From positions 1-64,000 of the forward strand of contig NZ_JNNU01000018.1 in the NCBI RefSeq assembly GCF_000732195.1: 64,000 nucleotides of DNA. The letters are read 5' to 3'. Within the stretch, counting starts at the first letter, position 1; the number at the start of each line of letters is the position of its first letter. The notes beneath the pieces are model-generated. The model saw nothing but the letters and a program-made list of their open reading frames with translations. It made no database searches and was not told the origin of the DNA. The translations under genes and the position numbers were made by a program. Below, piece by piece: positions 25,138 to 35,825 of this stretch. The DNA is from Neorhizobium vignae (GTDB lineage Bacteria > Pseudomonadota > Alphaproteobacteria > Rhizobiales > Rhizobiaceae).

Positions 25138-26271
25138 TCAGGCGTGGACTTTCCCGGACGAGGTCTGGGAAATGGGGAAAGCCGAAACAGCCTCCGGCAA
25201 ATTGAACAGGAACAGCGCCTCGGCCGGCACGAACACGGCGACGCGGCCGCCCGGCTCGAAGGCGCGCTCGGCATCGGCCATGATTTCGGTCTGCCCGAGC
25301 CGCACCACATGGCGCCAATGGCCACCGGGATAACTGACGGCGGCGACCTCGCCCCGGAAGGTGATGCCGGGGCCGATCGCGGCGATCTCGTCGGCCGCGA
25401 AAAGACGGGCGGCCTCGGGGCGGAAGCGGGCTTCGACGGGACCGGCTGCCAGTGCACGGCCGCCGAGCGGCACGCTACCAGCCGCATTGGCTGGGCCGGC
25501 GGCGATCGCAAACTGGTCGCCCTGCGGCGTGCCGTTCAGGAAAAGCACGTTTTCCGCGCCCATGAAGGCTGCGACGAAGGCCGAAGCGGGACGGTTATAG
25601 ACATCCTCCGGCGTGCCTTGTTGGGCGATCTTGCCGGCGTTCAGGATGACGATCCGGTCGGCCATCACCATGGCCTCCTCGCGGTCGTGGGTGACGTGGA
25701 TGGCGGTGATGCCGAGGCGCTTCTGAAGCGCCCGCAGCTCGTGGCGGACGGTCAGGCGGATACGGGCGTCGAGGTTGGACAGCGGCTCGTCGAGCAGCAG
25801 GATTTCCGGATCGATGGCGAGCGCCCGGCCGAGCGCGACACGCTGGCGCTGACCGCCCGAGAGCGCGGAAGGCTTGCGTGCGTCCAGCCCGTCGAGGCCG
25901 AGCAGCGACTGCATGGCAGCAACGCGAGTGGCGATTTCCTGGCGCGGAACGCCCTTCAGCTTCAGCCCGTAACCGATGTTCTGCGCCACCGTCATATGCG
26001 GCCAGAGCGCATAGGACTGGAAAACCAGCGCCATGCCGCGCTTGTCCGGCGGCAGGTAGGTGACGTCGCGATGGCGCACCTTCACCTCTCCGGCCGAAGG
26101 GCCGATGAAGCCGGCGAGCAGACGCAGAAGCGTGGTCTTGCCGCAGCCGGACGACCCGAGCAGCGCCACGAACTCGCCCTTGGCGATCGACAGGTCGATA
26201 TCGGTCAGAACCTGCGTGGCGCCATAACGGCTGGCGATGCCGCGCAATTCCAAAAACCCGTTTCGCTCCAT
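25138..26271 (-). CDS. ABC importer ATPase (PotA-like)
   Basis: This 377-residue ATPase has Walker A LLGSSGCGKTTLLRLLAG, signature LSGGQRQRVALGRAL, Walker B ILLLDEPLSNLDARIR and the H-loop IHVTHDREEAM, followed by a C-terminal TOBE-type domain (about residues 240-377), as in PotA/UgpC/MalK-like proteins. ATG 26271 has GGGGG upstream; an in-frame start at 26298 would lie inside the operator. It is the first gene of the importer operon and the only ATPase in the 21-33 kb block, so it may also power UgpAE, which lacks its own. Confidence 0.92.
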   Translation of the reverse strand: MERNGFLELRGIASRYGATQVLTDIDLSIAKGEFVALLGSSGCGKTTLLRLLAGFIGPSAGEVKVRHRDVTYLPPDKRGMALVFQSYALWPHMTVAQNIGYGLKLKGVPRQEIATRVAAMQSLLGLDGLDARKPSALSGGQRQRVALGRALAIDPEILLLDEPLSNLDARIRLTVRHELRALQKRLGITAIHVTHDREEAMVMADRIVILNAGKIAQQGTPEDVYNRPASAFVAAFMGAENVLFLNGTPQGDQFAIAAGPANAAGSVPLGGRALAAGPVEARFRPEAARLFAADEIAAIGPGITFRGEVAAVSYPGGHWRHVVRLGQTEIMADAERAFEPGGRVAVFVPAEALFLFNLPEAVSAFPISQTSSGKVHA

Positions 26272-26282
26272 CGAACCCCCTT

Positions 26283-26298
26283 TTGCACAGCCGTGCAA
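26283..26298. promoter_or_regulatory. Predicted LacI-type operator before the ABC importer operon
   Basis: TTGCACAGCCGTGCAA is a perfect six-base inverted repeat with a four-base centre, 12 bases upstream of the ATPase start. LacI/GalR-family proteins bind palindromes of this size, and the operon ends with a LacI-family gene. Assignment is inferred from position and symmetry. Confidence 0.58.
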
Positions 26299-26381
26299 CC
26301 TTGCTGGGGGTTTCTTAGGGCCGGAGTTTTACAGGCGGATGACACCGGCGATTTTTTTCGGGATGCTGGCGAGGTGGCCGC

Positions 26382-27065
26382 TCAGGCTTCCACGGTAAGC
26401 GGCGCTTCCAGACGGACGAGTGCTTCCTGAAGCTCTGCGGCACCGGTTGCCACGAATACGGCTCCAGCTTCCGCCAGGATTTTCACCCGGCCGGGCCGTG
26501 GGTCTGCCGGATCGACAAAGCCGATCGCCGTCATGCCCGCTTCCCTCGCCCCGGTGATCCCGTGGGCGCTGTCGTCGATCACCACGCAGCGGGCCGGTTC
26601 GGCGGACAGGGTTTCGGCGCAGAAATGGAAGAGATCCGGGGCCGGTTTCGGCCGCGCCACCATGTCGGCGCTGAAGATCGAGGGCGCGAAGGCGTTCCAG
26701 AGCGGCAACAGGCCGAGGCTTTTCGCCAACCGGTCCGTCGAGCTATTGGAGGCGACGCATTTGCGGTGCGGCAGCGACCGGACCAGGCTTTCGATGCCGG
26801 GCATCGGCTCCAGGGAACGGGCGAATTCCGGATAGATATCGAGATGCCAGGCCGCAAAGACCGCGTCCAGATCGGTAATGCCGAGCTCTTCGGTGCAGAT
26901 GCGGCGGATGGCGCTGGCCGAATTGCCGGTGAAGCGGACCAGCACCTCTTCGGCGGTGATCGCCGCGCCGGCATCCTGCAGGGCCTTGGCAAGCGTGCGG
27001 CTGGCGATCGGCTCGCTGTTGATCAGGACACCGTCGCAATCGAAAATCAGGAGATCTATCTGCAT
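26382..27065 (-). CDS. HAD-superfamily phosphatase (beta-phosphoglucomutase/phosphoglycolate phosphatase type)
   Basis: This 227-residue HAD hydrolase has motif I LLIFDCDGVLINSE, motif II VASNSSTD, motif III Lys in ARPKPAPDLF and motif IV CVVIDDSAHGITGAREAG. A helical cap (about residues 18-80) places it in subfamily I, acting on small phosphorylated metabolites such as sugar or polyol phosphates. ATG 27065 is preferred over an in-frame TTG at 27074. It follows the PhoD-type gene by 23 bases and precedes the importer operon, consistent with dephosphorylating products of phosphodiester breakdown. Confidence 0.88.
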   Translation of the reverse strand: MQIDLLIFDCDGVLINSEPIASRTLAKALQDAGAAITAEEVLVRFTGNSASAIRRICTEELGITDLDAVFAAWHLDIYPEFARSLEPMPGIESLVRSLPHRKCVASNSSTDRLAKSLGLLPLWNAFAPSIFSADMVARPKPAPDLFHFCAETLSAEPARCVVIDDSAHGITGAREAGMTAIGFVDPADPRPGRVKILAEAGAVFVATGAAELQEALVRLEAPLTVEA

Positions 27066-27088
27066 AAAGTCCAACTATGGATGAGGCA

Positions 27089-28615
27089 TCAAAGCCGGTT
27101 GACGCCGGCTGCGCCGTCGGCGACGGCAAAACTCCGGAAAACGGCAGCGGGGGAATTCTGCTGCTTGCGGTCGGCGATACCGATGAAATCGACCTCGGCC
27201 GACCGTTCGCTGAGGCGCATGATCGCATAACCATGCTTGTCCGAGGCAAACCTGAGATGCGGGTTTTCGGCAAGCGCCATCGCCAGGCTGGCGGCGGTCG
27301 GCGCATCGGAAGTGATCGAGCCGCAGACGAATTCGCTGGCGATGGCCCGAGCCTTCTCATCCGCGAAGTCGCGTTTCACATCGGCCGCATAGAAGGCATG
27401 CAGGTCGCCGCCGATGATCAGCGGATTTTGGACCGCCGAGGTCTGCACCGACTCCAGCAGCCGGCCGCGGGCGGCGCGATAACCATCCCAGCCGTCGAGG
27501 TTATAGGCGGTGGCCGGCCCGGCCTTGGTATCGCGTTCGGAAAGCAGCGTCTGCTGGGCGATGATGTTCCACTTCGTCCCACTGGCACCGAGCGTGTTGC
27601 CAAGCCATTCTTCCTGCGCCGGGCCGAGCATGGTCCGCTCCGGCCGGTCGCCGCCGGCGGAAGCTTCGAGTTCGGGCGAGCGGTATTGTCGCGTATCGAG
27701 CAGCGTCACGCCAGCCAAGTTGCCGAAGCTGTAGTGATCGTAGATGCGCAGCGCATCGAAACCGGCTGCGAGGCTCGGATGCACCGGCATGTGCTCGAAC
27801 CAGGCCTGGTAGGCGGCGCGGCGGCGGGCGAGGAATTCCGCCGCGTTCGGCGCGTCGGGGGCACGGTCATTGGCGTAATTGTTGGTGACCTCGTGGTCGT
27901 CCCAGACGGCGAGCCAGGGAAAAGCGGCATGCGCCGCCTGCAATTGCGGGTCGGACTTGTAGAGCGCGTAACGATCGCGGAATTCGTAGAGCATCGACGG
28001 CACGCCGGTCTGGTGTTTGCGCACCAGCTGCGCGCCGTAACTGCGCTCGTAGATGTAATCGCCGAGATGGATGACGAGGTCGAGATCGCGGCCGGCCATG
28101 TCGGCATAGGCGCTGTAGAAACCCTGCTCATATTGCTGGCAGGAGGCGAAGGCGAGGCGAAGCGTATCGACGCTGTCTGCGGGAGCGGTGCGGGTGCGGC
28201 CGACCGGGCTCGTCGCGTTGCCGGAGCGGAAGCGATAGAAATACCAGTGGCCGGGCGAAAGGCCCGTCACCTCGACATGCACCGAATGGGCGAATTCCGG
28301 AACCGCGCGGAAGAGGCCGGATTGGAGCGGCTTTGAAAAGGCCTCGTCCTCGGCGATCATCCATTCCACGTCGATGGGATCAAGAACCGGTTTCGGCGCC
28401 GGGGCAAAGGGATCGGCGGAGGTGGTGGACGATGCGTTCTCAAGGATCAGCCTTGTCCAGAGAACGACGCTGTCGGCCCTCGGCGCGCCGGAGGCGACGC
28501 CGAGGGCGAAAGGATCGGTTTTGAAGCTTGCCGCACGGGCGGACCCGAGCGGCCGCCAGATGGCAGCCGCCGCCAATCCCCCCACCAGCAGGCTTCGACG
28601 ATCAATGAGCGGCAT
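27089..28615 (-). CDS. phoD: Alkaline phosphatase/phosphodiesterase, PhoD family, Tat-exported
   Basis: This 508-residue enzyme has a twin-arginine signal (DRRSLLVGGLAAAAIW, cleavage near ARA). A fibronectin-like N-terminal domain is followed by the metallophosphatase domain with metal-ligand blocks LAFASCQQYEQGFY, HLGDYIYER, AVWDDHEVTNN and IIGGDLHAF. PhoD enzymes cleave phosphomonoesters and phosphodiesters in the periplasm, with iron and calcium cofactors in studied members. It overlaps the end of the glycerophosphodiesterase gene by 14 bases and sits in the ugp block, which supports organophosphate scavenging. Confidence 0.93.
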   Translation of the reverse strand: MPLIDRRSLLVGGLAAAAIWRPLGSARAASFKTDPFALGVASGAPRADSVVLWTRLILENASSTTSADPFAPAPKPVLDPIDVEWMIAEDEAFSKPLQSGLFRAVPEFAHSVHVEVTGLSPGHWYFYRFRSGNATSPVGRTRTAPADSVDTLRLAFASCQQYEQGFYSAYADMAGRDLDLVIHLGDYIYERSYGAQLVRKHQTGVPSMLYEFRDRYALYKSDPQLQAAHAAFPWLAVWDDHEVTNNYANDRAPDAPNAAEFLARRRAAYQAWFEHMPVHPSLAAGFDALRIYDHYSFGNLAGVTLLDTRQYRSPELEASAGGDRPERTMLGPAQEEWLGNTLGASGTKWNIIAQQTLLSERDTKAGPATAYNLDGWDGYRAARGRLLESVQTSAVQNPLIIGGDLHAFYAADVKRDFADEKARAIASEFVCGSITSDAPTAASLAMALAENPHLRFASDKHGYAIMRLSERSAEVDFIGIADRKQQNSPAAVFRSFAVADGAAGVNRL

Positions 28616-29354
28616 CGAACAGTCCTTCGCGGGCCTTGACGGCGAGGTCCGGCCGGTCGGTGGTGATCTGGCGGAGCGGCCGCTTCAGCCAGAAGGACAG
28701 GTCTTCCAGCTCGTTCGGGACCCAGACGCCGAGCTTTTCGGCCGGGACCAGCGCGGAGAGCAGTTCCCATTCTTCGAGCAGCAGCGCCTTTTCAATCGCC
28801 AGCACGTCGGAGACCAACAGCATGGCTTCGACGGACTGGCGCAGGCCGAGAGCCTGGACGGATTTGTGATTGAGCGAGGACAGCCGGCGGATATGCGGCG
28901 CGACTTGCCCGATCGTCTTCAGCACTTCGCCGCTGAAGCTGGTCAGGAAGGAATTGTCCGCGACGCCGAAACGGTCGATCATCGCCGCGGCCTTGGCTTC
29001 GAGGCCTTCGTACGGCTTGCCGTCGGCATCGGCCTTCAGTTCCACATGCAGTTCGAGACCGGTCGGGGCATAGATTTCGAGCACGTCCTCGAGCGTCGGG
29101 ATGTGCTCACCGGTGCCCTTGAGGATCACCGAGCGGTATTCGCCGGCGGCAAGATCCGCCACCCGGCCGGAGCGCTCGGTGGTGCGATCGAGCGTCGCGT
29201 CATGGATGACGAGGAGTTCGCCGGTGGCGCTCAGATGCACGTCGAATTCGACCGATTCGACGGACAGATCGAGCAGATTGCGGAAGCCGGTCAGGCTGTT
29301 CTCGGCCCAGAGATTGCGGGCGCCGCGATGGCCGACGATAATGGGATTGGTCAT
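28602..29354 (-). CDS. ugpQ: Glycerophosphodiester phosphodiesterase UgpQ
   Basis: This 250-residue cytoplasmic GDPD enzyme has the catalytic IIVGHRGARNLWAENSL block, the acidic metal-binding SVEFDVHLSATGELLVIHD segment with the second His, and LHVELKAD. It releases glycerol-3-phosphate and an alcohol from deacylated phospholipids. ATG 29354 follows GAGG. In the enteric ugpBAECQ operon this gene follows ugpC; here it directly follows ugpE, so the ATPase gene is missing from its usual place. Confidence 0.92.
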   Translation of the reverse strand: MTNPIIVGHRGARNLWAENSLTGFRNLLDLSVESVEFDVHLSATGELLVIHDATLDRTTERSGRVADLAAGEYRSVILKGTGEHIPTLEDVLEIYAPTGLELHVELKADADGKPYEGLEAKAAAMIDRFGVADNSFLTSFSGEVLKTIGQVAPHIRRLSSLNHKSVQALGLRQSVEAMLLVSDVLAIEKALLLEEWELLSALVPAEKLGVWVPNELEDLSFWLKRPLRQITTDRPDLAVKAREGLFDAAH

Positions 29355-29370
29355 GGGAAATACCTCTTTT

Positions 29371-30297
29371 CTATTTGCTGGAATCCACAAGGCCCTTGGT
29401 GAACCAGCGTTGCATCAGAAGGATGACGAGAGCGGGCGGCGCCATCACAAAAAAGGAAGCGGCCATGGCGATGTTCCAGGCCGGCTGGGCATCGGCAACG
29501 GGGATCAGGTCCTTGAGCCCGATCATTGCGGTCGCCATCGCCTTCTCGGTGGTGAAGAGAAGCGGCCAGAGATACTGGTTCCAGCCGTAGAGGAAGAGGA
29601 TGATCGAAAGCGCCGCGATATTGGCGCGCGACAGCGGCAGAAGCACGTCCCAGAAGAATTTCAGCGGACCGGCACCATCGAGCTTGGCGGCCTCGCAGAG
29701 TTCGTCCGGCACGGTCAGGAAGAACTGGCGGAACAGGAAGGTCGCCGACGCCGAGGCGATCAGCGGCAGGATGAGGCCGCCATAGCTGTTGATCATGTTC
29801 CATTGCAGCGCCGCGTCGAGCTGGTAGCCGGTCGTATCGGCAACGAAGCCGGTCAGGCCGATCGCCTCGAACAGCGCCCGCAGCGGCCCGCCGGCATCGG
29901 CCACCGCCTCGTAGGTCGGGATGATACGGACTTCCACCGGCAGCATCAGCGAGATGAAGATCAGCCAGAAGGCGGTCATGCGGAAGGGAAAGCGGAAATA
30001 GGTGACCGCGAAACCGGCGATGAGCGACACGGCCAGCTTGCCGACGACGATGCCGACCGTGACGATGAGGGAATTGACGTAGAGCCGGCTGAACTGGCCT
30101 TCGTTCCAGGCAAGGATCGTGTTCTCGACAAAATGGCTGCCCGGAATCAGAGGGAACGGCACCTGCTGCACCTCGCCGACCGTCAGCGAGCCGGCGACGA
30201 AGGCGAAATATAGCGGCATGCAGACGGCGGCGGCGCCGATGAGGAGGACGACGTGGCAGAAGATCGACAGGCCGATGTGACGTTCGATCATGGTCAC
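29371..30297 (-). CDS. ugpE: Glycerol-3-phosphate ABC importer permease UgpE
   Basis: This 308-residue MalG-type permease has about six membrane helices and the EAA loop ELCEAAKLDGAGPLKFFWDVLLPLSRAN. The start is GTG 30297, overlapping the ugpA stop as GTGA; an ATG two codons further on is an alternative. The length is slightly above the E. coli protein. It pairs with UgpA to form the channel for glycerol-3-phosphate or glycerophosphodiesters. Confidence 0.9.
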   Translation of the reverse strand: MTMIERHIGLSIFCHVVLLIGAAAVCMPLYFAFVAGSLTVGEVQQVPFPLIPGSHFVENTILAWNEGQFSRLYVNSLIVTVGIVVGKLAVSLIAGFAVTYFRFPFRMTAFWLIFISLMLPVEVRIIPTYEAVADAGGPLRALFEAIGLTGFVADTTGYQLDAALQWNMINSYGGLILPLIASASATFLFRQFFLTVPDELCEAAKLDGAGPLKFFWDVLLPLSRANIAALSIILFLYGWNQYLWPLLFTTEKAMATAMIGLKDLIPVADAQPAWNIAMAASFFVMAPPALVILLMQRWFTKGLVDSSK

Positions 30298-31286
30298 ACC
30301 TGATAATTGACTTTGCGCTCGACGGCGCGGAACTGCAGGAAGGTGAAGAGCACGGCGATCGCCATCAGGATCACCGACTGGGCGGCGGACGAGCCGAGGT
30401 CGAGCTGGCGGAAGCCGTCCTGATAGACCTTGTAGACCAGCGTATTGGTGCTGCCGGCCGGGCCGCCGCGGGTCACCGTGTCGATGATGCCGAAGGTCTC
30501 GAACAGGCCGTAGACGAAATTCATGACGATCAGGAAGAAGATCGTCGGCGCGGCCATGGGCAGCGTCACAGTCAGGAAGCGGCGGACGGGACGGGCGCCG
30601 TCGATCGCGGCGGCTTCCATCACCGAGGCGGGCACGGCGAGGAATGCCGCGACGAGGAAGATGTAGTCGTAACAGACATGTTTCCAGATCGCCGCGACCG
30701 AGACCAGCAGCAGCGCGTCGAACGGCCGGCGGTTCGGGTCCCAGCCCAAGCCCAGCTCATGCAGCATCTGGGCGAACGGGCCGACTGTCGGGTTGAAGAG
30801 GAAAGCCCAGAGCACGCCCGATATCGCCGGGGCGATCGCATAGGGCAGAAGGATGACGCCCTTGTAGATCGCCCTGCCGCGCAAAACGTTGTCAGTGGCG
30901 AAGGCCAGCAGCCCGGCGATGACGAGCGTGGCGATACATTGCACGACCGTGAACCACAGCGTGAGGACGGCGCTGTCGCGATATTCCGGGCTCGAAAGCA
31001 GGGTGGTGAAATTCTCGAGGCCGACGAAGATCATCGTGCCGCCGAACGGATCCACCTGCACGAAGGCGAGGGACAGCGCCTTCCAGGTGGGGATGAAAAA
31101 GAAGAAGAGCAGAATCAGAAGCTGCGGCGCAAGCAGGCCGGCGGCCAGCCAGGGCCGCCGGAAATGCGAGGCCTTGAGCCCTGCTTCTGACGGCCTGACC
31201 AGGGAGCCCAGGCTCCGCCGCAAGGATAAACGGGGGCGCGCCGCCGCGCCCTCGCTGCTGGTCATGATGGCATTATTTGCCGGCAT
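30294..31286 (-). CDS. ugpA: Glycerol-3-phosphate ABC importer permease UgpA
   Basis: This 330-residue MalF-type permease has a roughly 45-residue basic N-terminal cytoplasmic extension before the first helix (LAAGLLAPQLLILLFFFFIP), then a typical SALTLWFTVVQC-like core and the EAA loop VMEAAAIDGARPVRRFLTVTLP. The start at ATG 31286 overlaps ugpB by 14 bases, with GAGAAG upstream; ATG 31265, seven bases after the ugpB stop, is the alternative. Confidence 0.9.
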   Translation of the reverse strand: MPANNAIMTSSEGAAARPRLSLRRSLGSLVRPSEAGLKASHFRRPWLAAGLLAPQLLILLFFFFIPTWKALSLAFVQVDPFGGTMIFVGLENFTTLLSSPEYRDSAVLTLWFTVVQCIATLVIAGLLAFATDNVLRGRAIYKGVILLPYAIAPAISGVLWAFLFNPTVGPFAQMLHELGLGWDPNRRPFDALLLVSVAAIWKHVCYDYIFLVAAFLAVPASVMEAAAIDGARPVRRFLTVTLPMAAPTIFFLIVMNFVYGLFETFGIIDTVTRGGPAGSTNTLVYKVYQDGFRQLDLGSSAAQSVILMAIAVLFTFLQFRAVERKVNYQV

Positions 31287-32598
31287 GGAGCTTCTCGTAC
31301 TGGCGCAGGATCTCGTTGCCGCGCTTGACGGATGAGTCGAGCGCTTCCTGCGGCGTCTTCTTGCCGGTCCAGACGGCCTGGATTTCCTCGATCAGGATGG
31401 CGGTCGACTGGTTGTGGTTGCCGAAGCGGAAACCGCGCGAATTGTCAGTCGGCTCGCCGCGCGACAGCTGTTCGATGGCGATCTCGCGGGTCGGATGATC
31501 CTTGAAATAACCCTCGGACTTCATCTTCTGATAGGCGGCATTGGTGACCGGAACATAGCCGGTCGCCTTGCTCCACCATTCCTGGGTCGCCGGCTGGGCA
31601 ACGAAGTTGAAGAAGGCAGCAACGCCGGCCTGAACCTCCTCCGACTTGCCCTTGACCGCCCAGAGCGACGCACCACCGATGGTGCCGTTCCTGACGTCGG
31701 CGCCCTCTTCATGCGGCATGACCGCAGCGCTCCACTTGAACTTGGCATCGGCTTCGACGCCGGAATGGCTGGCGGTGGAATTGATGATCGTCGCGCAGGT
31801 GCCCGAGGTGAAGAGGCTGATCGGTGCGACGCCCTGGCCGGCGATCTTCAGCACGCCATCGTCGACCCACTTCTTGAGACGGGCGACCTGGCCGACCACT
31901 CCGGTCTTGTTGTAGACGAACTCGGTATCGAGGCCGGCATAACCATTGGCCTTGGTGGCGAAGGGGTAATTGTTGATCGCCGAATAGTTCTCGATCAGGC
32001 TCCACTGGAAATCGCCCGGCAGCGCCATCGAGCAATCGGTGATCTTCTTTTCCTTCAGCGCATAAAGCTGCTTTTCGAGGCCCTGCCAGGTGTCAGACGG
32101 CGCGTCGAAGCCGGCGGCCTTGAACGCATCTGCATTGTACCAGAGAATCGGCGTCGAGGAATTGAAGGGCAGAGCGGCCGGCTTGCCGTTGACGATGTAG
32201 AAGCCGGCGACCGGCTTGATGAAGTCGTTCCAGTCGGTCTTGTAGCCCTGCTTGGTCATCAGCTGGTCGACCGGGATGATCGCGCCGGAATTCAGCATGG
32301 TCATGAAACCACGCTCGGCCGACTGAAGGATAGCCGGCTGCTGGTTGACGCGGTAGGCGGCGACCATGGCGGCCATGGTCTCTTCATAATTGCCCTTGAA
32401 CGTGCCGACGATCTCGTATTTGTCCTGCGACTTGTTGAAATCTGAGATCAGCTGCTGGACGGTATCGCCGAGCTTGCCGGAGATCGCGTACCACCATTCG
32501 ATCTTGACGCGGTCGGCGGCGTGAGCGCCTGTCGCACCCATCAGCAGCGCACCGGCGGTAAGAAGGCCGGTGATCGATTTCACATATGTCGAAGCCAT
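31273..32598 (-). CDS. ugpB: Glycerol-3-phosphate-binding periplasmic protein UgpB
   Basis: This 441-residue exported protein has a signal peptide ending GATGAHA before ADRVKIEWWYAISGKLG. It closely follows the UgpB pattern, including FKGNYEETMAAMVAAYR, LPFNSSTPILWYNADAFKAA, GGASLWAVKGK, ATGYVPVTNAAYQ and VWTGKKTPQEALD. It captures glycerol-3-phosphate or glycerophosphodiesters in the periplasm. It is the first gene of the ugpBAEQ-phoD-HAD run and faces a SorC-type regulator across a 146-base divergent promoter. Confidence 0.93.
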   Translation of the reverse strand: MASTYVKSITGLLTAGALLMGATGAHAADRVKIEWWYAISGKLGDTVQQLISDFNKSQDKYEIVGTFKGNYEETMAAMVAAYRVNQQPAILQSAERGFMTMLNSGAIIPVDQLMTKQGYKTDWNDFIKPVAGFYIVNGKPAALPFNSSTPILWYNADAFKAAGFDAPSDTWQGLEKQLYALKEKKITDCSMALPGDFQWSLIENYSAINNYPFATKANGYAGLDTEFVYNKTGVVGQVARLKKWVDDGVLKIAGQGVAPISLFTSGTCATIINSTASHSGVEADAKFKWSAAVMPHEEGADVRNGTIGGASLWAVKGKSEEVQAGVAAFFNFVAQPATQEWWSKATGYVPVTNAAYQKMKSEGYFKDHPTREIAIEQLSRGEPTDNSRGFRFGNHNQSTAILIEEIQAVWTGKKTPQEALDSSVKRGNEILRQYEKLHAGK

Positions 32599-32693
32599 GT
32601 TTCGGATCCCTCGATATTCGGGTCTTTCACACGACCCTTCCTGTTTCGGTTCTGGCCATCTCCATCAGTCTGGGTTAGCCATGACAGGCATGG

Positions 32694-32724
32694 GTTACGT
32701 TACATATGTTACATCGATGTGACA
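32694..32724. promoter_or_regulatory. Divergent ugpB/SorC-regulator operator region
   Basis: TGTTACATCGATGTGACA (32707-32724) is an 18-base palindrome with one mismatched pair, centred on ATCGAT. GTTAC also occurs at 32694, 32699 and 32708, giving tandem half-sites. The region lies 20 bases upstream of the regulator ATG and about 110 bases from ugpB. SorC-type proteins bind as tetramers to repeated sites of this kind, so it is a good candidate for their common control. Confidence 0.6.
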
Positions 32725-32744
32725 TTTGATTTTGATGGTGGGAT

Positions 32745-33683
32745 ATGGAGCAGCGTGAATTGATGGTGCGGGCCGCGTGGCTTTATCACGTGGAAGGGCT
32801 TACCCAGCAGCAGATCTCGGAGCGGATGAACATCACCCGGCGGCGGGTGAACGAGATCCTGTCGGAAGCGCTCGAATCGGGCGTGGTGCGGATCAGTTTC
32901 GATTCCGTGCTGGCGGAAAGCGTCGAGCTGGAAACCAGACTGCGCAAGCGCTTCGGGCTTATGGACGCGGTCGTCATCCCGACACCGGGCGATGCGGTGC
33001 TGCTGCATTCGGTGCTCGGGCGCGGGGCGGCCGGCTTTCTCGGACGGCTGATCCAGACGCAGAAACCCGCATCGATCGGGGTCGGCTGGGGATCGACGCT
33101 GCGCGAGACGATCCAGCACATTCCCTCGCTCAACGAGCCGCAGATCAAGGTGCGCTCGATGATGGGCGGCCTTACCCAGGGTTCCGAGATCAACACGTTC
33201 GAGATCGTCCGCGGCTTCGCGCAGGTGCTGAACGCCCAGTGCCGCTATTTCGTGGCGCCGATCTATGCCGAGAGCCCGGAATCGCGCGATGCGATCATCT
33301 CGCAGGCGGTGTTCCAGAGGACGTTCAGGCAGATCTGCGAGGTGGATGTCGCCTACCTCAGCGTCGGTGACGTGTCGCAGCAATCGCTGCAGGTGCGTTA
33401 CGGCCTGCCCGAAGGCATGACCGAGCAGATTCTCAGGAAAGCCGGCGCGGTCGGCGACCTGATGGGCCGTTATCTCGATACCGCGGGCAAGGAGATCGAT
33501 CATCCGCTGAACCGCCAGGTTCTGGCGCCCGAGATGGAGGATTTTCGCCGGATCGGCTGCCGCATTGTCGCATCAGGCGGGCCGCATAAGCACAAGATTC
33601 TGCAGGCGGTGGCGCAGAGCGGGCTTGTGAACGTGCTGATCACCGATGCGGACAGCGCCAAGGCGATGCTGGCGGCGAAGTGA
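32745..33683 (+). CDS. SorC/DeoR-type sugar-binding transcriptional regulator
   Basis: This 312-residue protein has an N-terminal helix-turn-helix (HVEGLTQQQISERMNI then RRRVNEILSEALESG) and a C-terminal sugar-phosphate sensing domain (IGVGWGSTLRETIQHIPSL; PIYAESPESRDAI; ILRKAGAVGDLMGRYLD). It is divergent from ugpB and so likely controls the ugp block, perhaps with a phosphorylated metabolite as effector. It is convergent with methylmalonyl-CoA mutase, three bases between the stops. Confidence 0.9.
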   Translation: MEQRELMVRAAWLYHVEGLTQQQISERMNITRRRVNEILSEALESGVVRISFDSVLAESVELETRLRKRFGLMDAVVIPTPGDAVLLHSVLGRGAAGFLGRLIQTQKPASIGVGWGSTLRETIQHIPSLNEPQIKVRSMMGGLTQGSEINTFEIVRGFAQVLNAQCRYFVAPIYAESPESRDAIISQAVFQRTFRQICEVDVAYLSVGDVSQQSLQVRYGLPEGMTEQILRKAGAVGDLMGRYLDTAGKEIDHPLNRQVLAPEMEDFRRIGCRIVASGGPHKHKILQAVAQSGLVNVLITDADSAKAMLAAK

Positions 33684-33686
33684 CCG

Positions 33687-35824
<2,138 letters not shown>

Positions 35825-35825
<1 letters not shown>

